Below the pieces are notes generated by a model. That model made no database searches. It was not told where the DNA came from and saw only the letters and a list, made by a program, of their open reading frames with translations. From the NCBI GenBank assembly GCA_024232355.1, contig JAAEPW010000416.1, positions 1 through 64,000 of the forward strand: a stretch of 64,000 nt of DNA, in the 5' to 3' direction. Each line of letters starts with the position of its first letter. Within the stretch, counting starts at the first letter, position 1. The DNA is from Chloroflexota bacterium. GTDB taxonomy: Bacteria > Chloroflexota > Anaerolineae > B4-G1. Below are positions 9,883 through 17,874 of this stretch, piece by piece. Position numbers and translations under genes: made by a program.

Positions 9883-11169
9883 GTGACAGTCAAACTAAAG
9901 CATACGCTGATGCTAACATTGATTGTGTTGCTGTTGGTCGGTTGTGGAGAACAAACCACACCGACACCGTCCGCGACCCTTGAACCGACCAATACACCGA
10001 CTGCCATGCCAACAAACACCCCGATGGCGACGCCGACGGACACACCAACTCTTACTCGCACACCTACATCGACCCCAACTCCTACCAATACCCCTACCCA
10101 AACACCCACGTCCACTGAGACACCGACCGAGACGCCGACCGTTGCCCCCGAGCCAACCCAGGCTCCGGCAGCAGCAGCACCAGCAGCGCCACCTCCGCCC
10201 CCGCCGGCAGGTAACAACTTGCTGGCGAATCCTAGCTTTGAGGAGCCTTGGGGAGATGTTGTGCCTCCGGGATGGGGGGCCTTCTCTCAGAATATCCCGG
10301 GGCGAGGCTTTGGGACCAATAATGATCCTACCTGGGTTCATTCTGGCGCGAACAGCTTGATCTTGGCTCCTGGCGAACGTCCCCTTGTCACGCAACAACA
10401 TGTTTATGGTGTCGTACCCGGTGTCACTTACCGCTTTGGCGCGTGGGCCCGACTCTGGTCGAGCATTGGGGAAAACCACGAGATCTCGGAAAATCCGGCC
10501 CCAATTGATGTATGGGTGTGCCTCAACACCCGTGGCAGCCTCGATGACCCTTGGGACACTGAAAGCGCCGTTTGCTCCGCGCCAGGCCGTCCCTACGACA
10601 CCTGGCAGTACTTTTCGTTGAGTGCTGTGGCGCAAGAGGAACATATCGCTGTGTCGCTGATCGTACTGGCGCACGCCGGGAACGTTCACAACATGTCTTT
10701 CTGGGACGACGCTTCGCTGACGGCGGCTACCGCGAGCGCCACCACGACGCCAGTTCCGTCGGCAACGCCCCCGCGCCCCACGCGGCCTGGCCCTGTTCCC
10801 TTTGAGGCCAATGCGCTATACGATGCCATGATCCAGGCGCGCTCTGACATGGAACAGATAGGTGGCCTGCTCGACCTGGCAGTGCACGGTCAATCAGGAA
10901 CCTGCGAGTCTTATATGGGCTGGTACGATAGCTTGGTGAGGTCTCCTGTATACGACGGTGTACCCTCCGAATGGGGCGGTGTCTATGCCGAATATCTGTG
11001 GGCCGTCGAGCACATGGTGGAGAAAGCCAGTCCCATCACGGCCGTTTGTCTTACTGGCGGCGGTGGCCTGAGCAACTTGGAGTACGGCGTTGGCAGAGTG
11101 GGTGTCAACGAATCTTTGGAACGATTATACCCGGCCATAAACACAGCCGCAGCGATGCTAGGGCGGTAG
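9883..11169 (+). CDS. Secreted lipoprotein with Thr/Pro-rich linker and CBM-like domain (paralogue 2)
   Basis: 428 residues, a tandem duplicate of the preceding gene. It has the same LKHT-containing signal peptide with lipobox LVGC, a TPTxTPT linker (about 25-90), an Ala/Pro stretch, a CBM-like beta-sandwich (NLLANPSFEEPWGDVVPPGWG ... WDDASLT) and the same C-terminal Trp/Tyr domain ending AINTAAAMLGR. The linker differs most, while the folded domains are clearly alignable. GTG start with AGGAG six bases upstream. The 59-base gap to the upstream copy and two-base gap to nadD suggest one transcript. Binding of extracellular polysaccharide is a guess from the CBM-like fold. Confidence 0.75.
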   Translation: MTVKLKHTLMLTLIVLLLVGCGEQTTPTPSATLEPTNTPTAMPTNTPMATPTDTPTLTRTPTSTPTPTNTPTQTPTSTETPTETPTVAPEPTQAPAAAAPAAPPPPPPAGNNLLANPSFEEPWGDVVPPGWGAFSQNIPGRGFGTNNDPTWVHSGANSLILAPGERPLVTQQHVYGVVPGVTYRFGAWARLWSSIGENHEISENPAPIDVWVCLNTRGSLDDPWDTESAVCSAPGRPYDTWQYFSLSAVAQEEHIAVSLIVLAHAGNVHNMSFWDDASLTAATASATTTPVPSATPPRPTRPGPVPFEANALYDAMIQARSDMEQIGGLLDLAVHGQSGTCESYMGWYDSLVRSPVYDGVPSEWGGVYAEYLWAVEHMVEKASPITAVCLTGGGGLSNLEYGVGRVGVNESLERLYPAINTAAAMLGR

Positions 11170-11170
11170 C

Positions 11171-11791
11171 GTGGACGGGACGATGCGCGCATTGGGTATC
11201 CTGGGGGGAACCTTTGATCCTCTCCACTGCGGTCACCTAGCCCTGGCTGAGAACGCGCGCGTCCAACTTGGACTTGACGGTGTACTCTTTGTCCTGGCTG
11301 GACAGCCGCCGCACAAACCGGATCGCCCGATTGCGACTGCTCACCATCGCGTGGCGATGATCGAGGCGGCTACCGCTCACCATCCTGCGTTCGCCGTTTC
11401 CCGCGTGGACTTGGATCGTCCCGGTCCGCATTACACCGTAGACATGCTGGCCCTGTTGCGGCAGGATCACCCGGAAACCGAGTTGTTCTTTTTGATGGGA
11501 GGCGACAGTCTGGCCCAATTCCTTACCTGGCGTGACCCGGCTGGCATCGTGCAGCAGGCACGGCTGGTTGTGATGCGGCGTCCGGGCCACACAGCAGACA
11601 TGGAAAGACTGGAGCAAACCATTCCAGGGGTTCGGGGACGGCTAGCTTGGCTGGACGTGCCGCATCTGGGCATCGCATCATCCGACCTGCGTCGGCGCGT
11701 CGGCGCGGGATTGCCGTTGCGCTACTTGGTTCCACGCTCGGTGGAGACCTATATCCGCGAGCATCACTTGTATACGGGAGAATCCGAATGA
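11171..11791 (+). CDS. nadD: Nicotinate-nucleotide adenylyltransferase
   Basis: 206 residues. NadD converts nicotinate mononucleotide and ATP to deamido-NAD in NAD synthesis. The nucleotidyltransferase motifs are GGTFDPLHCGHL (GxFxPxHxGH) at residues 11-22 and ISSDLRRRV-like GIASSDLRRRV near 170. NadD-specific PPHK and PHYTVDML are present. The GTG at 11171 lies two bases after the preceding stop; the ATG four codons later is an alternative start. Its stop codon overlaps the next start (ATGA). The pairing with lipoproteins is unusual and probably reflects transcription rather than function. obg and nadD lying close together is seen in many bacteria. Confidence 0.93.
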   Translation: MDGTMRALGILGGTFDPLHCGHLALAENARVQLGLDGVLFVLAGQPPHKPDRPIATAHHRVAMIEAATAHHPAFAVSRVDLDRPGPHYTVDMLALLRQDHPETELFFLMGGDSLAQFLTWRDPAGIVQQARLVVMRRPGHTADMERLEQTIPGVRGRLAWLDVPHLGIASSDLRRRVGAGLPLRYLVPRSVETYIREHHLYTGESE

Positions 11792-13515
11792 AGCGTATTT
11801 CTTGGCTTGTACTCGTTTTGCTGTTCGTCGTTCTCCTGCTGACCGCCTGCAATGGCGAAAAAAGTACCGAGACTGCGCCGACGTCTACCCCCGGTGCGCC
11901 GCCCACGGTCGCGAGCGTGGCAACGTCTATTCCGACCCCATTGCCAGACGACGCTACGACCGCCGCCCGCATCCGTGCCCGTGGAAAATTGATCGTCGGT
12001 GTGCGCTACGACCTGCCGCCTTTTGGCTATATTACCGACGAGGGAGATGTGGCCGGTTTTGGTGTGGATATGGGGCGCGAGATGGCCCTACGCTGGCTGG
12101 GCAATGCCGATGCGGTTGAATTCCTCCAAGTGCGTTCCGACACGGCCATTGATCGTTTGCAAGCGGGCCACGCTGATATCATCATTACCTCTCTCATTCA
12201 CACGCAGGACCAGGAGGCGGGGGCCGACTTTAGTCAGCCCTACTTTATGGACGGTCACGCCCTGCTGATGCGGTCTGCGGATGCTGCCGTTTTTGGTGGG
12301 TTGGAGAACTTGCAGGGGCGAACGGTAGGCGTTGTGGCGTGGGAAGGGGTAGACGACGTGCTGGCAGCATCAGTGCCGTTCACTCTCACGTTCCAAAACT
12401 ATGATCGCTTTGACGCGGCGGTGGGAGGATTGGGCCTTGGAGAGGTAGACGCCGTGGCTGACCTGCGCCACCGTCTTTTCTGGGGGAACCGCATGTTCCC
12501 CGAAACAGCCATCGTTGGGCAGCACACGTCGGCCTCGGTGGCCTTTGTCTTTGTCCAGAACGATCCTTTTTTCGCCGATTTGGTCAACCTGACTTTTCAA
12601 GAGATGGTGGCCGATGGCGCGTATGCCGAATTGTACAGTCGTTGGTTCGGGATCGAGTTCCCACTCAACGTCGAGCGCTGGTCTGGGGCGGAGGTTCCCT
12701 CTCTGGCGGATGCGCCGATCGTGGCGAGTGTGCCTGATACCATCTCTGCTATCCAATCGCGGGGGCGGCTGGCTGTGGCTATGCCCATCGATCATCCGCC
12801 CTTTGCTTACACAGACACGCTCGGTTCGCCCGTCGGCTATGAGGTTAACCTGGTGCAGCGGTTGGCTGGTCGTTGGCTGGGCGATGGCGCGGCGGTCGAT
12901 TTCATCACCACGACGGTCGAGATGGGCAGAGAGATGTTGCTGGCAGGCCAAGTGGATATGTTGATCGGGGGATTGGAGCACACTTGTGCCGCCGAGTTGG
13001 AGATGGACTTTGGTCTGACAACCTATATGGCGGGCGAGGGGTTGTTGCTCTGGGCCGGGACACCGGTCACCGACCTGCTTGATCTGAATGGGCAGCCGAT
13101 TGCGGTGGTTGAGGGAAGCCAAGAGGTGGTCCAGGCGGCGGCAGACGCTGTGGGCGTCCAACTGACCCTCATGGTGCGACCGTCGGTCGAGTCGGCGATT
13201 GCGCTGCTAGAAGGCGGATACGCGGTGGCAGTGGCTGGCGATCGAGCCGATCTGCTAGGCCCAGCCTACGCGACGCCAGGTATAGGCGTGCTTCCGTTGC
13301 GGCTGGACCACGTGCCGCTGGCGTTGGGGCTTCCGGCTGGCGATTCCGCCTTTCGCGATCTGGTCAACCTGACGTTGCTGGCGATGAAGGCCGAAGGCGA
13401 ATTTGACGCCTTGTACTTTGCCTGGTTCGACGATCACCCACCGGCGCTGGAAGCCTGGCCTGGTACACCTTACCGGGCCTTGCATCTGGATGTTGCCATC
13501 CAGCCAGAGGGCTAG
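11788..13515 (+). CDS. Lipoprotein with two tandem family-3 solute-binding domains
   Basis: 575 residues. Signal peptide with lipobox LTAC, a short Pro/Thr linker, then two consecutive SBP_bac_3 (amino-acid-binding) domains of about 240 residues each. Both start alike (RIRARGKLIVGVRYDLPPFGYITDEGDVAGFGVDMGR and IQSRGRLAVAMPIDHPPFAYTDTLGSPVGYEVNL) and both end with a FxDLVNLTxxxMxADGxxxxLYxxWF block. Family members bind polar amino acids for ABC transporters or act as sensors. No permease or ATPase gene is nearby, so it is an orphan binding protein. The second domain lacks some of the ligand-contact pattern of the first. The start codon overlaps the nadD stop. Confidence 0.85.
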   Translation: MKRISWLVLVLLFVVLLLTACNGEKSTETAPTSTPGAPPTVASVATSIPTPLPDDATTAARIRARGKLIVGVRYDLPPFGYITDEGDVAGFGVDMGREMALRWLGNADAVEFLQVRSDTAIDRLQAGHADIIITSLIHTQDQEAGADFSQPYFMDGHALLMRSADAAVFGGLENLQGRTVGVVAWEGVDDVLAASVPFTLTFQNYDRFDAAVGGLGLGEVDAVADLRHRLFWGNRMFPETAIVGQHTSASVAFVFVQNDPFFADLVNLTFQEMVADGAYAELYSRWFGIEFPLNVERWSGAEVPSLADAPIVASVPDTISAIQSRGRLAVAMPIDHPPFAYTDTLGSPVGYEVNLVQRLAGRWLGDGAAVDFITTTVEMGREMLLAGQVDMLIGGLEHTCAAELEMDFGLTTYMAGEGLLLWAGTPVTDLLDLNGQPIAVVEGSQEVVQAAADAVGVQLTLMVRPSVESAIALLEGGYAVAVAGDRADLLGPAYATPGIGVLPLRLDHVPLALGLPAGDSAFRDLVNLTLLAMKAEGEFDALYFAWFDDHPPALEAWPGTPYRALHLDVAIQPEG

Positions 13516-13694
13516 TCTTGGCGAGGTTGGCCCCGCTGTAGATCCTTGACCGGCATCTTGACCTGACGTCGGCACTTGGGGCATTCCACGTTATAGTGTT
13601 TGACGTGGCTCTCTTTTATCTCTTCGATAGCGGCCGTTACTGCTTCTCGGCTTAGAGTGAACATAAAGCTGCATCGTTGGCATCGAACTTGCAT
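13512..13694 (-). CDS. Small zinc-ribbon protein
   Basis: 60 residues starting MQVRCQRCSF. Two CxxC knuckles (CQRC at 5-8 and CPKC near 40) are separated by a helical linker, resembling MJ0042-type or general zinc-ribbon proteins. The start was chosen at 13694 because GGAGAG lies six bases upstream; a longer frame to 13721 has no such site. Its stop overlaps the stop of the convergent binding-protein gene in a shared CTAG. Function unknown. Confidence 0.65.
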   Translation of the reverse strand: MQVRCQRCSFMFTLSREAVTAAIEEIKESHVKHYNVECPKCRRQVKMPVKDLQRGQPRQD

Positions 13695-13729
13695 AATTTT
13701 ACTCTCCTTGTTGAACATCACTATTCTAA

Positions 13730-13781
13730 TCTCATCAAGAGACGAGAACCAGACCTGGCAGGTCTTTGAGCCTTGATGAGA
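13730..13781. terminator. Hairpin between the DUF11 gene and the zinc-ribbon gene
   Basis: TCTCATCAAG (13730-13739) pairs with CTTGATGAGA (13772-13781), with an inner ACCTG/CAGGT stem. It lies just downstream of the minus-strand DUF11 gene and may end the decarboxylase operon, though no clear T-run follows. Confidence 0.45.
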
Positions 13782-13792
13782 CTGGTACTATT

Positions 13793-15388
13793 CTAGTCGA
13801 ATGGTGTCAGATTGGCAACTGTGCTGGCGGGTGGGCAAGTGCCTGTATAACCGGGCCGAATTTGCCACCACTCGTTGCACGAACGCGTATCCATAAATGC
13901 GCCCGTGTCCACGATAGCCACGACGATTTCTGTCCCTCGTGCCGTGCCCAAAGGCTGATCAGCGGAGAGGGTCGGCAAGTCGTACGAGTAGCTGGGAAAG
14001 ACGTAGCGCCAGCCGCTAGGATCGTCGAGTTGATTGTACAACACCAGCAGATTGGGGTCGGTACAGATATTGTCCACGTGGACGGTATAGCCGGGCGCAC
14101 CGGCGCTATCCTCACGAGCGTATTTGAGGGCGATAGTGTCCTCATCCGCATAGAGCACAATGACCTCCATCCCACCACCAATATCATATTCGGACGTCGG
14201 TGCGTGTATCGTCTCCTTTGGTATCGTTTGCATACTGAGGGCTGTGACTGGCCAATCGGTGATGGGACCGCCACGAAAGCCTGGTGTGGGTGAGGTCATC
14301 CAAATCCAATTGTAAACTCGATAGAAACTGTTCAACGTTGGAACGCGATATGGACTGAACAGGGTCGCGAGTTGCGGCGGTTGGGTCGGGTCGTCCGAGC
14401 CATAGTTGACCAACTCGTGTTGCAGGTCGGGATCTGTGTTGGGCGTATAGCTGCGCAAATCGAGATTTTTGTCGGCGTGGTTGTAGGCTGGTCTAACGGG
14501 GTCATCCCGATCGTATTGATAGGCTGTCCCGCTGGCGTATTGATTGGTCGAGGTCGTTGGGCAGCTCACTGTGACGGTCTGAACGTTGCTCCACGCGCCA
14601 TAGCCCCAGGTGTTTTGTCCTCGCACGCGGTAATAGTATGTTCCCGGCAGGGTGCCGCTCACGGTGCAGGATGGCTGCGTGGTCGCGCAAACCTCGCTCA
14701 GACCGGTGGTGAACGCGGTGTCGGTTGCCTCTTGCAGCGTGTATGTGATGGGCAAGTGTATGGTCTGCTCTGTCCAACTCGCGATATAGTTGTCGTCGTT
14801 GTCCGCATTGTCGATCGGGTTCAAGGTGGGTTGGTAGGGCAGCGGGGGCCAACCTTTCGTCACCAATGGCAAATAAACGATTGGCACCATAGACGCGTAC
14901 AAGGCTGTACCCGTCGGGCCCTCGTCTGTGGTGACCTCCACCTCGTTGACCAGCGGCCCGGTGTGATCTGCCTCGACGGTAACGACGACTTGTTCTGTCC
15001 AACTGCCGCCTACGGTGATACTGGCTGTCCAGGTGATTCCAACCGTCTGCGTGGTTCCTGGCGTGCCGCCGGGCAATATCAGCGTTCCGCCCGACGTCTC
15101 GACCAAAACGACAGAAAGAGGCAGTATATCGGTGATGGTGGCCGTGAGGGTCACGCCACTGGTGTTGGTGACCTGGATAGTGTACGTCAGCCGATCGCCG
15201 GGCCACACCGGGTTGGGAGTGGCCCACTTGGTCACGATCAGACCGGTCTGGTTGGCGCCGATGTGGTGAGCGGCGTCTACGGCAGCGTGGGCCACGGGCG
15301 GTGTCGCATCCAATATCCACAGCAAGAGCAATGCCAGGCTCAGACCCAAGACTAGGGCAATGGTTGTTTTTTCAATCACGTGTTTCAT
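13793..15388 (-). CDS. Secreted DUF11-domain surface protein
   Basis: 531 residues. A signal peptide or anchor (TTIALVLGLSLALLLLWIL) is followed at about 45-165 by a DUF11 beta-sandwich (LTYTIQVTNTSGVTLTATITDILP). Next come IVYLPLVTKGW, a motif common in Chloroflexota surface proteins, and a fibronectin-III-like domain (TYTLQEATDTAFT ... GTYYYRVRGQNTWGYGAWSN). The C-terminal 270 residues are rich in Asp/Tyr/Pro and not recognised. AGGAGG lies just upstream of the ATG. The gene begins 10 bases after the decarboxylase beta gene and so is probably the last gene of that operon, although a role in decarboxylation is not expected. Confidence 0.7.
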   Translation of the reverse strand: MKHVIEKTTIALVLGLSLALLLLWILDATPPVAHAAVDAAHHIGANQTGLIVTKWATPNPVWPGDRLTYTIQVTNTSGVTLTATITDILPLSVVLVETSGGTLILPGGTPGTTQTVGITWTASITVGGSWTEQVVVTVEADHTGPLVNEVEVTTDEGPTGTALYASMVPIVYLPLVTKGWPPLPYQPTLNPIDNADNDDNYIASWTEQTIHLPITYTLQEATDTAFTTGLSEVCATTQPSCTVSGTLPGTYYYRVRGQNTWGYGAWSNVQTVTVSCPTTSTNQYASGTAYQYDRDDPVRPAYNHADKNLDLRSYTPNTDPDLQHELVNYGSDDPTQPPQLATLFSPYRVPTLNSFYRVYNWIWMTSPTPGFRGGPITDWPVTALSMQTIPKETIHAPTSEYDIGGGMEVIVLYADEDTIALKYAREDSAGAPGYTVHVDNICTDPNLLVLYNQLDDPSGWRYVFPSYSYDLPTLSADQPLGTARGTEIVVAIVDTGAFMDTRSCNEWWQIRPGYTGTCPPASTVANLTPFD

Positions 15389-15398
15389 CCTGCACCTC

Positions 15399-16547
15399 CT
15401 ATGGTGAGATAAAGGGAAAGATCAACGACATTAACACTCCTGCCGCGACGACCGACGCCACTTGCCCGGCGGTGTTCGCGCCGAGGGCGTGCATCAGGAT
15501 AAAGTTTTGGTTATCCTCTTCCCAAGCGACTTGCTGAACCAGTCTGCCGCTCATCGGGAAGGCACTGATGGCCGCTGCTCCCACCAGGGGGTTGATTCGC
15601 CGCCCGGAGAGCACGCAGACCAGTTTGCCAAAGGCGATGCCGCCAATGGTGTCAAAGGCAAATGCCACCAGCCCCAGCAGCAGTACTTTGACGGTGCCCC
15701 AGTTCAGAAACGTCGCGCCCTGCATCGTTGAGCCGATGACAAGGCCCATAAAGAGGGTGACGGTGTTGGCGATCGCTTCCTTTGCGGTACGGCTGAGACC
15801 TTCTACCACGCCCGACTCTTGGAGCAGGTTGCCCAGCATCAGTGTGGCGATGAGGGGCGCGGCCTGCGGTAGGAATATCCCTGCCAGCAGCGTCACTGCG
15901 ATAGGGAAAATGATCACCGCTGCCTTGGAGACCGGGCGAGGCGTGTACTCCATTCGGATCGACCGTTCCCGTTTGGTGGTAAAGAGCCGCATCAGTGGCG
16001 GCTGGATGATGGGGACCAAGCTCATGTAGGAGTAGGCGGTCACCGCGACGGCTGCCGCCAGCCCCGGCGTATCAAAAAGGTGCTCTAGCCGGGAGCCTAC
16101 ATAGATTACTGTCGGGCCATCAATTGCGCCGATGACGCCGATGGCGGTTGCTTCGGCCAAGTTAAAGTTGAGCAGGGTGGATAGAACCATCGTGACAAAA
16201 ATGCCCAAGCAGCCCATCGCCCCCATCAGGACAAAGATAGGCTGGCTTAACAGCGGCCGCATGTCCATCATTGCGCCCACGCCGAGAAAGATCAGGAGGG
16301 GAAACAGTTCCGTGTCTATACCCGCCCGCTTGAGCACGCCGAACAGTCCCTCTGGCCCCATCATATAGGCCGAGACGGGCAGGTTTCCCAGCATGCAGCC
16401 AAATCCGATGGGCAGTAGCAGTGTCGGTTCGTACTCTTTGGCGATAGCCAGGTACATCAGCAGGCCCCCGACGAGCACCATGATGGCTTGTTGCCATGTG
16501 ATGTCCAACAAACCGCCCAAAAGTCCACTCAGGTCAATTCCACTCAT
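15399..16547 (-). CDS. Na+-translocating acyl-CoA decarboxylase beta subunit (OadB/MmdB/GcdB family)
   Basis: A 382-residue, very hydrophobic integral membrane subunit that catalyses decarboxylation of carboxybiotin coupled to Na+ export. Typical blocks are ELFPLLIFLGVGAMMDMRPLL, GAIDGPTVIY (the conserved Asp of the GxDGP motif) and the C-terminal FPMSGRLVQQVA...NFILMHALGANTAGQVAS, which holds the family's conserved Asn and Ser positions. The length is standard. It lies 12 bases downstream of the biotin carrier gene. The neighbouring carboxyltransferase points to a methylmalonyl-CoA- or glutaconyl-CoA-type pump rather than oxaloacetate decarboxylase. Confidence 0.9.
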   Translation of the reverse strand: MSGIDLSGLLGGLLDITWQQAIMVLVGGLLMYLAIAKEYEPTLLLPIGFGCMLGNLPVSAYMMGPEGLFGVLKRAGIDTELFPLLIFLGVGAMMDMRPLLSQPIFVLMGAMGCLGIFVTMVLSTLLNFNLAEATAIGVIGAIDGPTVIYVGSRLEHLFDTPGLAAAVAVTAYSYMSLVPIIQPPLMRLFTTKRERSIRMEYTPRPVSKAAVIIFPIAVTLLAGIFLPQAAPLIATLMLGNLLQESGVVEGLSRTAKEAIANTVTLFMGLVIGSTMQGATFLNWGTVKVLLLGLVAFAFDTIGGIAFGKLVCVLSGRRINPLVGAAAISAFPMSGRLVQQVAWEEDNQNFILMHALGANTAGQVASVVAAGVLMSLIFPFISP

Positions 16548-16559
16548 GGCGATCTCCTC

Positions 16560-16979
16560 TCACTCGGTCAAGTCCAACAGCGTCTCTCCATAGGCGACCC
16601 GGCGTCCCTCGGCGGTGTGGATCGTGCCAATGGTGCCTGCGCGGGTGGCGCGGATGATATTATCCATCTTCATTGCTTCGATGACGAATAGTTCGTCGTT
16701 CGGGGCGACTTGTTGGCCGGGTTGTACCTTGATGGATTTGACCACGCCGGGCAAGGGGGCTGTGACTATGTTGCCCGCCGGCGCAGCTTTTCTCAAGTCG
16801 GGCGTTGTGGGAATAGTTGTATCTTTTTCCAACTTTACTTTTGTCACTGCGGATTTGGATTCCACGTCTATGGTAAAAGTTTCACCATTTACCTCTACTT
16901 GCACTTGCTGCTGGCGTGGATCGTCCAGCACCTTGACGTCGAACGTGTGTCCTTCAAGCGTGATTCGATATTGTTTCAT
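16560..16979 (-). CDS. Biotin carrier (gamma) subunit of the decarboxylase
   Basis: 139 residues. The N-terminal half is an acyl-CoA-decarboxylase type lead (MKQYRITLEGHTFDVKV); the C-terminal 75 residues form a biotinyl domain with PLPGVVKSIKVQPGQQV and the biotin attachment site EAMKMDN (the second-to-last Lys-Met pair). It carries carboxybiotin from the carboxyltransferase to the membrane beta subunit. The usual flexible Pro/Ala linker is short here. The start at 16979 has GGAGAA upstream and overlaps the delta-subunit stop by four bases. Confidence 0.9.
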   Translation of the reverse strand: MKQYRITLEGHTFDVKVLDDPRQQQVQVEVNGETFTIDVESKSAVTKVKLEKDTTIPTTPDLRKAAPAGNIVTAPLPGVVKSIKVQPGQQVAPNDELFVIEAMKMDNIIRATRAGTIGTIHTAEGRRVAYGETLLDLTE

Positions 16980-17299
16980 CGGGCTCTTCTCCTGTGTAGG
17001 TTCAACAGCCGGTGGCGATGATATTGCTGCCAAGCGCTTGAGACGATCTTTGTCTGGGGTGAGATGATTGGACCGGATTCCAGTTCAGTGCGAGCCAGTG
17101 CGACCGCGATCGCTGCTGCTCGTCGTTTGAGGCTGTCCATCCGCTGTTCTTCGGCATCAGGCTGGCTCTTGGGGCGCAGCGCGATGTTGGTGATCCACGT
17201 CATCAAATACATCAACGCATAGAGCAGGGTCAAGGCCAAGAAAAGCATCAACATACCAATGCCAGACACGACAAGTGAGATGATGATCGGGTTATCCAT
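16976..17299 (-). CDS. Small membrane (delta/OadG-like) subunit of the decarboxylase
   Basis: 107 residues with one N-terminal transmembrane helix (IIISLVVSGIGMLMLFLALTLLYALMYL) and a basic, Ala-rich cytoplasmic tail (RRAAAIAVALARTELE). This matches the OadG/MmdD architecture that anchors the soluble carboxyltransferase to the beta subunit. It overlaps the NUDIX gene upstream by eight bases and the biotin carrier gene downstream by four, so all are tightly coupled. Sequence identity to known OadG proteins is typically low; the call rests on topology and position. Confidence 0.8.
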   Translation of the reverse strand: MDNPIIISLVVSGIGMLMLFLALTLLYALMYLMTWITNIALRPKSQPDAEEQRMDSLKRRAAAIAVALARTELESGPIISPQTKIVSSAWQQYHRHRLLNLHRRRAR

Positions 17300-17855
17300 T
17301 CGGTTTATTGTTCTCCCTGTCTAGATGGAGCAGGCCCAATGCTACGACGGCTGCCCACGGCAATGATTTGAACTCGCTATCTGCAATCGCTGCCTCTATT
17401 TCGGAACGAGTGAGAAGCAACAGTTCTTGCTCTTCCAGGTCATCGGCGTCAGGCTCAGACACGCGGTGAGCGCCTCGGGCCAGGAAAAAGTGAGCTGTGC
17501 CTGCGCCTCGGTTGCCGTCCACGCCATAGTGCCCCAAACTGGTCCACTCGGATGCTTGGTAGCCGGTCTCTTCGAGCAGTTCGCGTTGTGCTGCATCCAG
17601 CGGGTCTTCATCAGGTTCGAGGAGTCCGCCCACGGGTGCCAGCGATGTTCCCTCTACGCTGTACTTTGTCTGGCGAAAGCAGAGAAACTCGTTGTTCTGT
17701 GTTACAACCAAGATATTGACATAGTCGGGCGTGATGACCCAGGGCCAATCTGAAATGACGCGACCGTCGGGCAGTTCGACGGTGTGACTTTCCACGACCA
17801 AGAACTTGCTGTGGTCTAGAATAGTGCGGCGAGAAAGGGTTTTCCAAGGTTGCAT
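17292..17855 (-). CDS. NUDIX hydrolase (ADP-ribose pyrophosphatase-like)
   Basis: 187 residues with an intact Nudix box at about residues 85-107 (GG-LLEPDEDPLDAAQRELLEETGY; Gx5Ex7REUxEExGU). The upstream strand pattern (FLCFRQTKYSVEGTSLAPVGG) is like ADP-ribose pyrophosphatases (NudF type). It hydrolyses nucleoside-diphosphate derivatives; the substrate is not fixed by sequence. Start at 17855 chosen for the AGGAGA eleven bases upstream. It sits inside the decarboxylase operon between the carboxyltransferase and delta genes, with overlap on one side and a 19-base gap on the other. Confidence 0.85.
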   Translation of the reverse strand: MQPWKTLSRRTILDHSKFLVVESHTVELPDGRVISDWPWVITPDYVNILVVTQNNEFLCFRQTKYSVEGTSLAPVGGLLEPDEDPLDAAQRELLEETGYQASEWTSLGHYGVDGNRGAGTAHFFLARGAHRVSEPDADDLEEQELLLLTRSEIEAAIADSEFKSLPWAAVVALGLLHLDRENNKPNG

Positions 17856-17874
17856 AACAAAGTTTCTCCTGTTT

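Noticed and set aside
14372..15355. A 327-codon plus-strand frame opposite the DUF11 gene
   Set aside because: No ribosome-binding site or known motif, and it is fully antisense to a protein with a signal peptide and DUF11/FN3 domains.
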